Positions 11,004 to 19,847 of a stretch of 44,597 nucleotides of DNA are shown here, piece by piece. A model generated the notes under the pieces. That model had not been told where the DNA came from, did not search any database, and saw only the letters and a list, made by a program, of their open reading frames with translations. Made by a program: the position numbers and the translations under genes. Where the stretch lies: the NCBI GenBank assembly GCA_024222455.1, contig JAAEPD010000341.1, positions 1 through 44,597 of the forward strand, written 5' to 3'. Each line of letters starts with the position of its first letter. Positions within the stretch are counted from its first letter, which is position 1. This stretch comes from Aureispira sp. Lineage in GTDB: Bacteria; Bacteroidota; Bacteroidia; Chitinophagales; Saprospiraceae.

Positions 11004-11468
11004 ATGGAAGAACATGTAGAATTCGTAGAGGCTGTTGCGAAGTTGACAAATTGCCGTAAGTCTTCTCGAAAAATGCGCTTAGTAGCAGATTTGATTAGAG
11101 GCAAGAAAGTATACAACAAAAAAGAAAAAGTAAAAGAAACTAACTATATGGGCGTTGAGCAAGCGTTAGGTATATTAAAATATACTAAAAATGCAGGTTC
11201 TCGCTTTATTGAGAAAATTTTACTTTCAGCAATAGCTAATTGGTCAGTATTAACTGGCGAAGAAGCTGATGAATATGATTTAGTAGTTAAGGCTATTTGG
11301 GTAGATCAAGGTACTCAACTAAAGCGTTTCCGTCCTGCACCGCATGGTCGTGCACACAGAATCCGTAAACATTCTTGTCATATTACATTAGTAGTTGAAA
11401 ATACTGCAGCATTACCAGTTCGCGAAGTAGAAACTGAAGATGCTGTAGAATTGGAAGAAACTGAATAA
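11004..11468 (+). CDS. rplV: 50S ribosomal protein L22, extended
   Basis: L22 lines the exit tunnel with its beta-hairpin; changes there affect macrolide sensitivity. At 154 residues it is about 40 longer than the E. coli type. One extra piece follows LIRGKKV (YNKKEKVKETNYMG, about residues 37-50). The other is an acidic C-terminal tail (REVETEDAVELEETE). The tunnel hairpin region KRFRPAPHGRAHRIRKHSCHITLVV is intact. I recall such insertions in L22 of other Bacteroidota, so the additions are probably lineage features. Confidence 0.97.
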   Translation: MEEHVEFVEAVAKLTNCRKSSRKMRLVADLIRGKKVYNKKEKVKETNYMGVEQALGILKYTKNAGSRFIEKILLSAIANWSVLTGEEADEYDLVVKAIWVDQGTQLKRFRPAPHGRAHRIRKHSCHITLVVENTAALPVREVETEDAVELEETE

Positions 11469-11490
11469 TAACCTAATAATTTAAAAAACA

Positions 11491-12252
11491 ATGGGACAAA
11501 AAACAAACCCAATAGGTAACCGCTTAGGTATTATCAGAGGATGGGATTCTAACTGGTTTGGCGGTAAAGATTATGCTGGCAAAGTAGTAGAAGACGAAAA
11601 AATTCGCCGTTACCTAAAAGTACGTATTGAAAAAGGTGGAATTGCACGTATTGTTATTGAGCGTACACTTAAGAGAATCACGATTACTATACATACATCA
11701 CGTCCAGGTATCATTATTGGTAAAGGTGGACAAGAAGTTGATAGAATCCGTGAAGAGCTTAAGAAGCTTACTGACAAGGATGTACAAATCAATATTGTTG
11801 AGATCCGTAAGCCTGAGCTAAGTGCAACAATTGTTGGTGAAACAATTGCTAAGCAAATTGAAGCTCGTATTAATTACCGTAAGGCAATTAAGATGTCTAT
11901 CCAATCTACTATTAGAGCAGGTGGAGAAGGTATCAAGGTTCGTGTTTCTGGTCGTTTGAATGGCTCTGATATGGCTCGTTCAGAAGAGTATAAAGAAGGA
12001 CGTACTCCATTGCATACATTCCGTGCTGATGTAGACTATGCTCTAGTTGAAGCACTTACTGTATATGGTAAGATTGGAGTGAAAGTTTGGATCTGTCGTG
12101 GAGAAGTTTATGACAAGGTAGATTTCTTCCCAACTCCTAGCAAGCGTGATCGTAAGCAAGGTGGTGGAAGAGACCAACGTCGAGGAGGCCGTGGAGGTAG
12201 AGATAATAGAGGCAGAGACAATAGAGGTAGAGACAATAGAAGAAAAAAATAA
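11491..12252 (+). CDS. rpsC: 30S ribosomal protein S3 with Arg-Gly repeat tail
   Basis: S3 forms part of the mRNA entry channel and its helicase activity. The KH domain is evident ([20 protein letters not shown]), as is the C-terminal domain ending around AYDKVDF-type sequence ([18 protein letters not shown]). The protein has 253 residues, extended by a tail of about 34 residues. The tail is almost all Gly, Arg, Asp and Asn and carries three repeats of GRDNR. Such an RG-rich tail is expected to be disordered and RNA-binding. The gap to rplP is 122 nt, unusually long inside this operon. Confidence 0.97.
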   Translation: MGQKTNPIGNRLGIIRGWDSNWFGGKDYAGKVVEDEKIRRYLKVRIEKGGIARIVIERTLKRITITIHTSRPGIIIGKGGQEVDRIREELKKLTDKDVQINIVEIRKPELSATIVGETIAKQIEARINYRKAIKMSIQSTIRAGGEGIKVRVSGRLNGSDMARSEEYKEGRTPLHTFRADVDYALVEALTVYGKIGVKVWICRGEVYDKVDFFPTPSKRDRKQGGGRDQRRGGRGGRDNRGRDNRGRDNRRKK

Positions 12253-12374
12253 ATTTTAAGTAAAGATGCTAGAAGTTATCGAAACTTTTAGTATCTTTGC
12301 CCCCGCTTTGAAGGGAAAGTGCCTTTGATTTAGGCATTGTTTTGATTAGTGGATATCTATCAAGCAGAGTAAAA
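12253..12374 (+). promoter_or_regulatory. Candidate internal promoter and leader before rplP
   Basis: The rpsC-rplP gap holds TATCTTTG at 12292-12299, an exact TAnnTTTG element followed by C-rich sequence, as in strong Bacteroidota promoters. No clear TTTG is seen 17-20 nt upstream, so the promoter is tentative. Downstream, AGTGCCT-TTGATTT-AGGCATT (about 12319-12339) can form a 7-bp hairpin with one G-T pair, about 35 nt before the rplP start. Together they suggest separate expression of rplP and the genes after it. Confidence 0.45.
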
Positions 12375-12794
12375 ATGTTACAACCAAAAAGAACAAAATA
12401 CCGCAAACAGCAGAAGGGTCGTATCAAAGGGTTGGCTCACCGAGGGTCAAAGATCTCATTTGGTACTTTTGCCTTGAAAACTTTGGATGAAGCTTGGATA
12501 ACCAACCGCCAAATAGAAGCTGCTCGTATTGCGATGACACGTTATACGAAACGTGAAGGAAAAGTATGGATTCGTATTTTTCCAGATAAGCCAATTACTA
12601 AAAAACCTGCAGAAGTGCGTATGGGTAAAGGTAAAGGTGGTTTGTCGCACTATGTAGCAGTTGTGAAACCAGGAAGAATACTTTTTGAAATGGATGGTGT
12701 TTCTAGAGAGAAAGCGACAGAAGCATTACGTCTAGCAGCTCAAAAACTTCCTGTGGCTACCAAGTTTGTTGTTAGAAACGATTATGTAGATTAA
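12375..12794 (+). CDS. rplP: 50S ribosomal protein L16
   Basis: L16 is a late-assembly protein at the A-site finger and is needed for peptidyl transferase maturation. I start it at ATG 12375 ([16 protein letters not shown]), giving 139 residues, the normal family length. An in-frame TTG at 12342 would add 11 residues of no family character. [22 protein letters not shown] and KLPVATKFV are typical. It begins after a 122-nt gap with a promoter-like element. Confidence 0.97.
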   Translation: MLQPKRTKYRKQQKGRIKGLAHRGSKISFGTFALKTLDEAWITNRQIEAARIAMTRYTKREGKVWIRIFPDKPITKKPAEVRMGKGKGGLSHYVAVVKPGRILFEMDGVSREKATEALRLAAQKLPVATKFVVRNDYVD

Positions 12795-12810
12795 TAATAT
12801 ATTGGGAGAG

Positions 12811-13065
12811 ATGGCCGAAAAGAAAGATTTTAAAAGTTTATCAACTGAAGATTTGCAAGCAGAATTGCAAACAACTGAACAGACTTATCAGTCTCTAAAG
12901 TTTAACAATGCAATTGCAACTCTTGAAAATCCTAAACAGTTGACAGCTTTGCGTAAAGACATAGCTCGTATTAAGACTGAACTTAGAGCTAAGGAACTTG
13001 AAACGTCAGAAGTGCCGCGTGATAGAATTCAAGCGAGAAGAAGACGTGCTAAAAAGAATAAATAA
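12811..13065 (+). CDS. rpmC: 50S ribosomal protein L29
   Basis: L29 is a small helical protein near the tunnel exit, beside L23. I choose ATG 12811 (MAEKKDFKSLSTEDL), 84 residues. The upstream TTG at 12802 would add only MGE and overlaps the GGGAGAG sequence that may serve as a ribosome-binding site. The helical hairpin has the typical LKFNNAIATLENPKQLTALRKDIARIKTEL. It carries a basic tail (RRRRAKKNK). The spacing to rpsQ is 21 nt. Confidence 0.95.
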   Translation: MAEKKDFKSLSTEDLQAELQTTEQTYQSLKFNNAIATLENPKQLTALRKDIARIKTELRAKELETSEVPRDRIQARRRRAKKNK

Positions 13066-13086
13066 ATAGCTAAATACAAACCAGCA

Positions 13087-13353
13087 ATGGGAGAACAAGT
13101 AAAGAGAAATTTGCGCAAACAACGAGTTGGAGTTGTCACTAGTAATAAAATGGAGAAATCTATTACAATTACTGTTGAGCGTCGTATGAAGCACCCTATT
13201 TATGGTAAATTTGTTAAGAAAAGTAATAAATTTATGGCTCATGATGAAAAGAATGAGTGTAATATAGGTGATGTTGTTCGTATCATGGAAACTCGTCCGT
13301 TGAGTAAGAGCAAAAGATGGAGATTAATAGAAATTTTAGAAAGAGCTAAATAA
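13087..13353 (+). CDS. rpsQ: 30S ribosomal protein S17
   Basis: S17 is a primary 16S rRNA-binding protein with an OB fold. The 88-residue length is normal. Recognised by [32 protein letters not shown] and by [27 protein letters not shown]. It sits between rpmC and rplN, 10 nt before rplN. Confidence 0.98.
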   Translation: MGEQVKRNLRKQRVGVVTSNKMEKSITITVERRMKHPIYGKFVKKSNKFMAHDEKNECNIGDVVRIMETRPLSKSKRWRLIEILERAK

Positions 13354-13363
13354 TTTAGTCATA

Positions 13364-13729
13364 ATGATTCAACAAGAAAGTAGACTAAGAGTAGCAGATA
13401 ATACAGGAGCTAAGGAAGTACTTTGTATTAAAGTGCTAGGTGGTTCTAAAAGACGTTATGCATCAGTTGGTGATATTATAATAGTTACTATAAAAGATGC
13501 ATCTCCTGGAGGAATTAAAAAAGGTACTGTATCTAGGGCTGTTATTGTAAGAACGAAAAAAGAAATTCGTCGTAGAGATGGTTCTTATATTCGTTTTGAT
13601 GATAATGCTGTAGTCTTGCTAACTGCAAGTGATGAACCTAGAGGAACTCGTATTTTTGGACCAGTAGCACGTGAATTGCGTGATCGCGACTTTATGAGAA
13701 TTGTCTCATTGGCGCCTGAAGTGCTATAA
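13364..13729 (+). CDS. rplN: 50S ribosomal protein L14
   Basis: L14 is at the subunit interface and binds the silencing factor RsfS. The 121 residues match the family. It is identified by [43 protein letters not shown] and the C-terminal [24 protein letters not shown]. It is 11 nt upstream of rplX. Confidence 0.98.
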   Translation: MIQQESRLRVADNTGAKEVLCIKVLGGSKRRYASVGDIIIVTIKDASPGGIKKGTVSRAVIVRTKKEIRRRDGSYIRFDDNAVVLLTASDEPRGTRIFGPVARELRDRDFMRIVSLAPEVL

Positions 13730-13740
13730 GAAAAATAGTC

Positions 13741-14082
13741 ATGGGAAAGAAAAACAAACAAAATCCACATAGTGGTAAAATTCATATCAAAACTGGCGAT
13801 AGAGTAAAAGTCTTAGTCGGAGATGATAAAGGCGAAGTTGGAGTCGTAGCAAAAGTGTTGCGTGATGACTATCGTGCCGTAGTAGAGGGCTTAAACATGG
13901 TTAAACGTCATGTTCGTCCTAGTGCAAATACACCAGGTGGCATCGTTGAAAAAGAAGCACCTATCCATATATCAAACTTGATGTTGGTTGGAGCCGAAGA
14001 CGTTGCTAGTCGTATTCGCAAAGAAAAAAGGGAAGGGAAATCAGTTCGTGTATTAAAGAAAACACAGGAGGTAATTGAGTAA
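13741..14082 (+). CDS. rplX: 50S ribosomal protein L24
   Basis: L24 is an assembly initiator of the large subunit and lies near the tunnel exit. It has 113 residues. The KOW motif is clear ([27 protein letters not shown]), followed by [36 protein letters not shown]. Its TAA stop and the rplE ATG overlap by one base (TAATG), which suggests translational coupling. Confidence 0.98.
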   Translation: MGKKNKQNPHSGKIHIKTGDRVKVLVGDDKGEVGVVAKVLRDDYRAVVEGLNMVKRHVRPSANTPGGIVEKEAPIHISNLMLVGAEDVASRIRKEKREGKSVRVLKKTQEVIE

Positions 14083-14648
14083 TGAGTTATCAACCAAGTC
14101 TTAAAGTAAAATACAGAGAGGAAGTAGTATCTAAGTTAATGGAGAAGTTTCAATACTCTTCTATTATGCAGGTGCCACAACTTTCTAAAATCTGCCTAAG
14201 TCAAGGAGTCGGCCAAGCCACTTCTGATAAAAAATTGGTAGATGTTGCAGCCGGAGAGTTAACGCTTATCGCTGGACAGCATGCAGTGAAAACTAGAGCT
14301 AAAAAATCTATTTCTAACTTTAAACTACGTGAAGGTATGCCAATCGGAGCACGCGTCACTTTACGTCGTGATAGAATGTTTGATTTCTTAGGTCGTTTGA
14401 TCAATGTTGCTTTGCCACGAGTTCGTGACTTTAGAGGTATTAGCGATAAAAGTTTCGATGGAAGAGGAAACTATACGTTAGGAGTTACAGAGCAAATCAT
14501 TTTCCCAGAAATTGATTTAGACAAAATCCCTCGTATCACTGGTTTGGATATTACATTTGTAACAACAGCCAAAACAGATGAGGAAGCTTTGGAATTACTA
14601 AAATTATTAGGGTTGCCTTTCAAAAACCAAAACAATAATAACCAATAA
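14082..14648 (+). CDS. rplE: 50S ribosomal protein L5
   Basis: L5 binds 5S rRNA and forms the B1b bridge to S13. The 188 residues are near the usual 179-185. Typical segments are [52 protein letters not shown] and [30 protein letters not shown]. Its ATG overlaps the rplX stop by one base. The C-terminus adds a short Asn/Gln run (NQNNNNQ). Confidence 0.98.
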   Translation: MSYQPSLKVKYREEVVSKLMEKFQYSSIMQVPQLSKICLSQGVGQATSDKKLVDVAAGELTLIAGQHAVKTRAKKSISNFKLREGMPIGARVTLRRDRMFDFLGRLINVALPRVRDFRGISDKSFDGRGNYTLGVTEQIIFPEIDLDKIPRITGLDITFVTTAKTDEEALELLKLLGLPFKNQNNNNQ

Positions 14649-14651
14649 AAG

Positions 14652-14921
14652 ATGGCTAGAAAATCTGTAGTCGCTCGTGAATTAAAAAGAGAGCGTTTAG
14701 TAAAGAAATACGCTGAGTTGCGTAAGCAATTAAAAGAAGAAGGAAGATGGGATGAGTTAGACCAACTACCTAAAAATTCATCACCAGTCCGTTTGCACAA
14801 TCGTTGTCAACTAACTGGTCGTCCTAAGGGATACATGCGTCAATTTGGTGTATGTCGTGTAGTTTTTCGTGATTTAGCATTACAAGGGAAAATTCCTGGA
14901 GTAACTAAAGCAAGTTGGTAG
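14652..14921 (+). CDS. rpsN: 30S ribosomal protein S14 (zinc-independent long form)
   Basis: S14 is a late assembly protein in the 30S head. At 89 residues it is the long type that lacks the CxxC zinc ribbon; the normal Cys sites are replaced around [32 protein letters not shown]. It starts 3 nt after rplE. The 113-nt gap to rpsH that follows is longer than its neighbours. Confidence 0.98.
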   Translation: MARKSVVARELKRERLVKKYAELRKQLKEEGRWDELDQLPKNSSPVRLHNRCQLTGRPKGYMRQFGVCRVVFRDLALQGKIPGVTKASW

Positions 14922-14923
14922 GT

Positions 14924-14942
14924 ATTAGATTTTAGATCTAAT
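14924..14942 (+). promoter_or_regulatory. Small hairpin in the rpsN-rpsH gap
   Basis: ATTAGAT-TTTAG-ATCTAAT is a perfect 7-bp stem with a 5-nt loop, starting 2 nt after the rpsN stop. The rest of the gap to rpsH (to 15034) is AT-rich without a TAnnTTTG match. In E. coli S8 controls the spc operon by binding mRNA; no S8-site resemblance was established here. Confidence 0.3.
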
Positions 14943-15034
14943 GAAAATTCAATCCTTTTAGAATTAAGTTATATTGTATAATCAGTTAGTACATCTTTCT
15001 CCGAGATAATATTAGCGATTAAAATAGAAATTAA

Positions 15035-15439
15035 ATGGCAGTAACAGATCCTATTGCGGATTACCTAACACGTATCCGTAACGCCCATATGGCAGGACAT
15101 CGTATGGTAGAGATACCAGCGTCTAACCTTAAGAAAAGAATAACTGAAATACTTTACGATCAAGGGTTTATATTAAAGTATAAATTTGAGGCAAACGAAG
15201 GTAAGCAGGACTCGATTAAGATTGCATTGAAATATAATGCAGAAACTAGAGAGCCAATTATCCGCAAGCTTCTTCGTATCAGCCGCCCAGGTTTACGTAA
15301 GTACGTAAAATCTACAGAATTACCTAGAGTAATCAATGGTTTGGGTGTAGCTGTTATTTCAACCTCAAAAGGTGTATTGACTGACAAACAAGCAAGATCG
15401 CTTAATGTTGGTGGTGAGGTGTTGTTTTATGTATATTAA
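15035..15439 (+). CDS. rpsH: 30S ribosomal protein S8
   Basis: S8 is a primary 16S rRNA-binding protein and the translational regulator of the spc operon in E. coli. It has 134 residues. Family segments are [43 protein letters not shown] and the C-terminal [31 protein letters not shown]. It follows rpsN after a 113-nt gap with a small hairpin. Confidence 0.98.
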   Translation: MAVTDPIADYLTRIRNAHMAGHRMVEIPASNLKKRITEILYDQGFILKYKFEANEGKQDSIKIALKYNAETREPIIRKLLRISRPGLRKYVKSTELPRVINGLGVAVISTSKGVLTDKQARSLNVGGEVLFYVY

Positions 15440-15501
15440 TCCTTGGTTGAAATTGAATATTTCAGCGAAACATTTCTAACTATTAAAATTTTTGATAGAA
15501 G

Positions 15502-16056
15502 ATGTCACGAATAGGAAAAACTCCCATCAGTATTCCTGCAGGAGTAGAACTAAAAATTAATGGAAATATAGTGACCGTAAAAGGTCCTAAAGGTGAATTG
15601 AAGCAAGATATTGCAGACGATGGAATCACCGTAAAAATAGAAGGTGCAGAGGCACAAGTAGAAAGAGCTACTAACCAAAAGCGTCATAAAGCAATGCATG
15701 GTTTATATCGTATGCTAATAGCTAATATGGTAGAAGGTGTATCTAATGGCTTTAAGAAAGAATTAGAACTTTATGGGGTTGGTTTCCGTGCTAAAAATAC
15801 TGGTCAACTTTTAGAAATGCAGTTAGGTTTTTCTCACCCTATCATGTTTGCACTTCCTGCTGAAGTGAAAGTAGAAACAGTTAGTGAGAAAGGTAAGCCA
15901 CCTAGAATTATTTTGACTAGTAATGATAAACAATTACTAGGGCAAATAGCTGCTAAAATACGCAGTTATCGTAAACCTGAACCATACAAAGGAAAAGGTA
16001 TTCGATTTGCAGGTGAAGTTATCCGTAGAAAAGCTGGTAAAACTGCAGCTAAATAA
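15502..16056 (+). CDS. rplF: 50S ribosomal protein L6
   Basis: L6 is a large-subunit protein near the GTPase-associated centre. The 184 residues show the two repeated domains: MSRIGKTPISIPAGVELKINGNIVTVKGPKGEL at the N-terminus and a second around LGFSHPIMFALPAEVKVET. The typical C-terminus SYRKPEPYKGKGIRFAGEVIRRKAGK is present. It sits between rpsH and rplR. Confidence 0.98.
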   Translation: MSRIGKTPISIPAGVELKINGNIVTVKGPKGELKQDIADDGITVKIEGAEAQVERATNQKRHKAMHGLYRMLIANMVEGVSNGFKKELELYGVGFRAKNTGQLLEMQLGFSHPIMFALPAEVKVETVSEKGKPPRIILTSNDKQLLGQIAAKIRSYRKPEPYKGKGIRFAGEVIRRKAGKTAAK

Positions 16057-16103
16057 TAGTTGATTAATTTTAATTAGGAAGCGATTCAAAGTTATATAAA
16101 GTC

Positions 16104-16484
16104 ATGAGTTCAAAAAAAACTATACGTCGCAAGAAAATACACAGACGAATTAGAAAGGCAATTGTAGGTACTACAGAACGCCCTCGTCTATCTGTATTTC
16201 GCAGCAACAAACAAATTTATGCTCAAATTATTGATGACTCTGCTGGTAAAACATTAGCTGCAGCATCATCTCTAGAAGGAGATATTTCTTCAAAGGAAGG
16301 AACTAATGTAGATAAGGCTCGCATGGTTGGCCAGTTGATAGCTAAAAAAGCTATGGATGCTGGTGTTACTAGTGTGATTTTTGATAGAAGTGGATATTTG
16401 TACCATGGTCGTGTTAAGGCATTAGCTGAAGGAGCCCGTGGAGAACGCAAAGAAGATGGTACTAACGAGTTCTTGCAATTCTAA
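16104..16484 (+). CDS. rplR: 50S ribosomal protein L18
   Basis: L18 binds 5S rRNA together with L5 and L25. The 126 residues start with a basic segment ([17 protein letters not shown]). The conserved [23 protein letters not shown] and [23 protein letters not shown] follow. The final EFLQF is the family end. It lies 23 nt before rpsE. Confidence 0.98.
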   Translation: MSSKKTIRRKKIHRRIRKAIVGTTERPRLSVFRSNKQIYAQIIDDSAGKTLAAASSLEGDISSKEGTNVDKARMVGQLIAKKAMDAGVTSVIFDRSGYLYHGRVKALAEGARGERKEDGTNEFLQF

Positions 16485-16507
16485 TAACACGAAATACTAA
16501 CAATAAA

Positions 16508-17029
16508 ATGGCAAATAAAAGAAAAAATAATAGAGTAAAACCTACAGAAACTGACTTGAAAGAAAAATTAGTAACACTTAACCGTGTAGCTAAAGTGACT
16601 AAAGGTGGTCGCACATTCAGTTTTTCTGCTATTGTGGTAGTTGGTGATGGAAATGGAACAGTGGGCCACGGATTAGGTAAAGCTCGTGAGGTGTCTAGTG
16701 CAATTGCAAAAGCAGTTGATGATGCTAAAAAGAGTTTAATTAAAGTACCTATTTATAAAGGAACTATTCCTCATGAGCAATTAGGTAAATATGGTGCTGG
16801 TAAAGTGCTTGTTCGTCCTGCTGCTGATGGTACTGGAGTAATTGCTGGTGGTGCGATGCGTGCAGTTTTAGAAATGGCTGGTGTACACAATGTATTAGCT
16901 AAATCTCAAGGATCTTCTAATCCTCACAACGTAATCAAGGCAACTATAGATGCTTTAACTAAATTGCGCTCTGCTCAGACAGTAGCACAGCATAGAGGTA
17001 TTACTGTAGATAAAGTTTTTAACGGTTAA
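16508..17029 (+). CDS. rpsE: 30S ribosomal protein S5
   Basis: S5 takes part in decoding fidelity and in mRNA helicase activity at the entry channel. The 173 residues are normal. It is recognised by [39 protein letters not shown] and by [41 protein letters not shown]. It is followed by rpmD after 22 nt. Confidence 0.98.
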   Translation: MANKRKNNRVKPTETDLKEKLVTLNRVAKVTKGGRTFSFSAIVVVGDGNGTVGHGLGKAREVSSAIAKAVDDAKKSLIKVPIYKGTIPHEQLGKYGAGKVLVRPAADGTGVIAGGAMRAVLEMAGVHNVLAKSQGSSNPHNVIKATIDALTKLRSAQTVAQHRGITVDKVFNG

Positions 17030-17051
17030 ATTTAGAAAAGCTCAAGATACA

Positions 17052-17231
17052 ATGGCTAAATTAAAAATTACTCAAGTAAAAAGTATCATTGATCGCCCGA
17101 GACGCCAAAAAGCTACTATTAAAGCTTTAGGGTTAAGAAAGATCAATCATAGCGTAGAACATGAAGTGTCTCCTCAGATCAAAGGAATGGTCGAAAAAGT
17201 GAAGCACTTAATCAAGATTGAAGAACTGTAA
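17052..17231 (+). CDS. rpmD: 50S ribosomal protein L30
   Basis: L30 is a small large-subunit protein. This 59-residue reading frame begins [20 protein letters not shown] and contains the family signature [18 protein letters not shown], then a C-terminal helix [13 protein letters not shown]. The length is the usual 58-60. Its place between rpsE and rplO is the conserved spc order. Confidence 0.97.
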   Translation: MAKLKITQVKSIIDRPRRQKATIKALGLRKINHSVEHEVSPQIKGMVEKVKHLIKIEEL

Positions 17232-17273
17232 ACGTTCTACTGAACTGATAACTAGAAAAATCTAAAATATAAA

Positions 17274-17960
17274 ATGAAACTTCATAGCTTAAAACCGGCA
17301 AGTGGTTCTGTCAAAAAAAGTAAGCGTATAGGTCGTGGACAAGGGTCTGGTAGAGGTGGAACTTCTACTCGTGGGCACAAAGGTGCTAAATCTCGTTCAG
17401 GATACTCTCAAAAACGTGCTTTTGAAGGTGGTCAAATGCCTTTGCAAATGCGTTTACCTAAGCGTGGATTTAAGAATTCACACCGTAGATATAAGACGTA
17501 TAGACCAGATGCCTATACTACTTTAAACTTACGTCACTTAGAAGAAATTGCTAAGAAACACGGAGTAAGTGAAATTACACCAGAAATTTTAAGAAATCTA
17601 AACATTCTAAGCAACACTGCTACTCTAAAAGTATTAGCAGATGGAGCTTTGACTCAAGGATTACAAGTATCTGCACAACGTTTCTCTTCTTCTGCTAAAG
17701 AAGCAATTGCTAATGCAGGTGGAAAAACATTTATCGTTTTCAAATTGAATCAATTGCAAGGAATTGCACATGCTGAAAATACAGACAAAGTTGATTTAGC
17801 TTTAATACGCAAACACTTTGATTTTGTAGCTGAGAATGATAATATCCACGTTGTAGCTGAAGGAGCTGTTTCTCATAAGTTTTCTGTTGAGATCAGCAAA
17901 ATTTCAGACGAAGCCAAAGCTCAAGTAGAAGCTCAAGGAGGATCAGTTGTTTTAGTTTAA
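17274..17960 (+). CDS. rplO: 50S ribosomal protein L15 with a duplicated C-terminal domain
   Basis: L15 is a late-assembly large-subunit protein. The N-terminal part is canonical (MKLHSLKPASGSVKKSKRIG, GQGSGRGGTSTRGHKGAKSRSG, EGGQMPLQMRLPKRGFKN). The protein has 228 residues against a usual 145-150. The normal C-terminal domain spans about residues 84-155 and ends ANAGGKTFIV. A second copy of the same domain follows at 156-228 and ends EAQGGSVVLV. Residues 119-155 and 192-228 align without gaps with 11 of 37 identities by hand count and many conservative changes. This is an internal duplication, not a fusion with an unrelated domain. A terminator-like hairpin begins right after the stop. Confidence 0.97.
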   Translation: MKLHSLKPASGSVKKSKRIGRGQGSGRGGTSTRGHKGAKSRSGYSQKRAFEGGQMPLQMRLPKRGFKNSHRRYKTYRPDAYTTLNLRHLEEIAKKHGVSEITPEILRNLNILSNTATLKVLADGALTQGLQVSAQRFSSSAKEAIANAGGKTFIVFKLNQLQGIAHAENTDKVDLALIRKHFDFVAENDNIHVVAEGAVSHKFSVEISKISDEAKAQVEAQGGSVVLV

Positions 17961-17989
17961 AGGAAAAGTAGTACTTTTCCTCTTTTTTT
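17961..17989 (+). terminator. Terminator-like hairpin between rplO and secY
   Basis: AGGAAAAG-TAGTA-CTTTTCCT followed by CTTTTTTT has the form of a rho-independent terminator. It begins at the base after the rplO stop and lies 37 nt before secY. No exact TAnnTTTG promoter precedes secY. It may therefore attenuate rather than end transcription, lowering secY and downstream expression relative to the ribosomal genes. Confidence 0.65.
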
Positions 17990-18026
17990 CGTATTCGCTG
18001 TTTAGATTTTTAATATCTGCAAGTCA

Positions 18027-19379
18027 ATGAAGAGTTTTATAGACAAATTACGTGAGATTTGGAGCATTCCTGAATTACGTACTCGTATATTGATAACAAT
18101 TGGCTTCCTTGCGGTTTATCGCTTCGGAAGCTACGTTATATTACCTGGTATAGACGCTAGTGCGTTGAAAGAATTAACTGGGAATGATGATGGACAAGGT
18201 TTATTGGGCCTATTGAACACATTTACAGGTGGAGCATTTTTTGCGGCAGCTGTATTTGCTCTAGGAATTATGCCTTATATCTCAGCATCGATCATTGTAC
18301 AGCTACTAGGTTTTGCTGTTCCTTACTTCCAAAAACTTCAAAAGGATGGTGAGAATGGACAGCGTAAGATGAATCAGATTACTAGGGTAATTACTATTGC
18401 AATTACTGTTGTACAAGGGTCTACATATTTAGCATTCCTTAAAACGCAGTATGGAGGGGCTATTTTAATAGATATTCCACCGACTATATTCTGGTTAGCT
18501 AATATTATTATCCTAACATCTGGTACTATATTCTGTATGTGGTTAGGAGAGCGTATTACTGACAAAGGTGTAGGTAATGGTATTTCTCTATTGATTACAG
18601 CTGGTATTATTGCTACATTACCAACTGCTTTTGCTAAAGAGTTTAGCTTAAAGTTAGGAGCTAATGGAGGATTAGTATTATTTATTGTAGAGATGGCACT
18701 TTTAGTAGTAATTGTAATGGCTACAGTTGCATTAGTTCAAGCTGTTCGAAAAATCAAAATTCAGTTTGCTAAGCATATGATTGGAAGAGCAGCTGGACCA
18801 CAAGGTGGACAACGTGATTATATTCCGATTAAATTGAATGCTGCAGGTGTAATGCCTATTATCTTTGCTCAAGCATTAATGTTTATACCTGGTGCTTTAG
18901 CTCAAGCTGTTGCTGATGGGAGCAGTGGAGGATTTTGGGCACAGATGGCAGATTTTACATCTTTACCATATAATGTTGTATTCTTTTTGTTAGTAGTGAT
19001 TTTTACATTTGTTTATACGGCATTAATCGTAAATCCACAACAACAGGCTGAATATCTAAAACGCCAAAATGCTTTTATTGCAGGTGTTAAACCAGGTAAC
19101 GATACAGCAGAGTATATTGATAGAGTTACAACATTAGTAACATTACCAGGATCTATTGCATTAGGATTAATATCTATTTTACCTGGTGTTGCTGCTGCAA
19201 CAATTACAAGTAATGTTGGATTTGCAATCTTTTATGGAGGTACTTCTTTACTTATCTTAGTAGCAGTTGTATTGGATACATTACAACAAATAGAAGGACA
19301 TTTATTAATGCGTCGTTATGATGGATTGATAAAATCTGGAAAGCTTAAAGGAAGAGAAAAAAGTAAGTCTCCAGTATAA
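18027..19379 (+). CDS. secY: Protein translocase channel subunit SecY
   Basis: SecY forms the protein-conducting channel in the inner membrane with SecE and SecG. The 450 residues show the ten-span pattern. Family signatures include AVYRFGSYVILPGID, ALGIMPYISASIIVQLLG, the GERITDKGVGNGISLLI segment, and the cytoplasmic loops GQRDYIPIKLNAAGVMPIIFAQ and GVKPGNDTAEYIDRV. It lies in the spc position after rplO but behind a terminator-like hairpin. Neither adk nor map occurs between it and infA. Confidence 0.97.
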   Translation: MKSFIDKLREIWSIPELRTRILITIGFLAVYRFGSYVILPGIDASALKELTGNDDGQGLLGLLNTFTGGAFFAAAVFALGIMPYISASIIVQLLGFAVPYFQKLQKDGENGQRKMNQITRVITIAITVVQGSTYLAFLKTQYGGAILIDIPPTIFWLANIIILTSGTIFCMWLGERITDKGVGNGISLLITAGIIATLPTAFAKEFSLKLGANGGLVLFIVEMALLVVIVMATVALVQAVRKIKIQFAKHMIGRAAGPQGGQRDYIPIKLNAAGVMPIIFAQALMFIPGALAQAVADGSSGGFWAQMADFTSLPYNVVFFLLVVIFTFVYTALIVNPQQQAEYLKRQNAFIAGVKPGNDTAEYIDRVTTLVTLPGSIALGLISILPGVAAATITSNVGFAIFYGGTSLLILVAVVLDTLQQIEGHLLMRRYDGLIKSGKLKGREKSKSPV

Positions 19380-19380
19380 C

Positions 19381-19397
19381 TATCAGATTAACTGATA
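19381..19397 (+). promoter_or_regulatory. Small hairpin after secY
   Basis: TATCAG-ATTAA-CTGATA is a perfect 6-bp stem in the 85-nt secY-infA gap, immediately after the secY stop. It is weak and lacks an adjacent T-run; A- and T-runs follow about 20 nt later. Confidence 0.3.
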
Positions 19398-19464
19398 AAT
19401 AAATTCAAAAAAATTACATTTTTTAAAAAAAAATTGGGATATTCGCAGTCCGAAAAAACAATTT

Positions 19465-19683
19465 ATGGCTAAACAAGATCTAATAAGACAAGACGGAATT
19501 ATTGATGAAGCACTGTCAAATGCAATGTTCCGTGTAAAACTGGAGAATGATCATAAAATCATTGCTACAATTTCAGGAAAGATGCGTATGAACTACATTA
19601 GAATCCTACCTGGAGATAAAGTTGCTGTGGAAATGTCGCCATATGATTTGTCTAGAGGACGCATAATCTATCGTTACAAATAA
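19465..19683 (+). CDS. infA: Translation initiation factor IF-1
   Basis: IF-1 binds the 30S A site during initiation. The 72 residues form the usual S1-like OB fold, with [43 protein letters not shown] and the C-terminal [16 protein letters not shown]. It lies directly upstream of rpmJ, as in most bacteria. Confidence 0.98.
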   Translation: MAKQDLIRQDGIIDEALSNAMFRVKLENDHKIIATISGKMRMNYIRILPGDKVAVEMSPYDLSRGRIIYRYK

Positions 19684-19696
19684 ATAATATATAATC

Positions 19697-19813
19697 ATGA
19701 AAGTAAGACCTTCTGTAAAGAAACGTTCTGTAGATTGCAAGATCGTACGTCGCAAAGGAAGAATTTATATCATAAATAAGAAGAACCCTAAGTTTAAGCA
19801 ACGTCAAGGGTAA
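19697..19813 (+). CDS. rpmJ: 50S ribosomal protein L36 (zinc-free form)
   Basis: A 38-residue reading frame starting [22 protein letters not shown] and ending NPKFKQRQG is L36. Only one Cys remains of the usual zinc-binding set, so it is the zinc-free type. It lies between infA (13 nt) and rpsM (34 nt), the normal position. Confidence 0.96.
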   Translation: MKVRPSVKKRSVDCKIVRRKGRIYIINKKNPKFKQRQG

Positions 19814-19847
19814 ATCAAGTATAAAACAAGTAAAACTTTAAATAAGT

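Noticed and set aside
19697-19813. L36 with one Cys as a degraded gene
   Set aside because: Zinc-free L36 forms are common, and the 38-residue frame is intact with normal ends.
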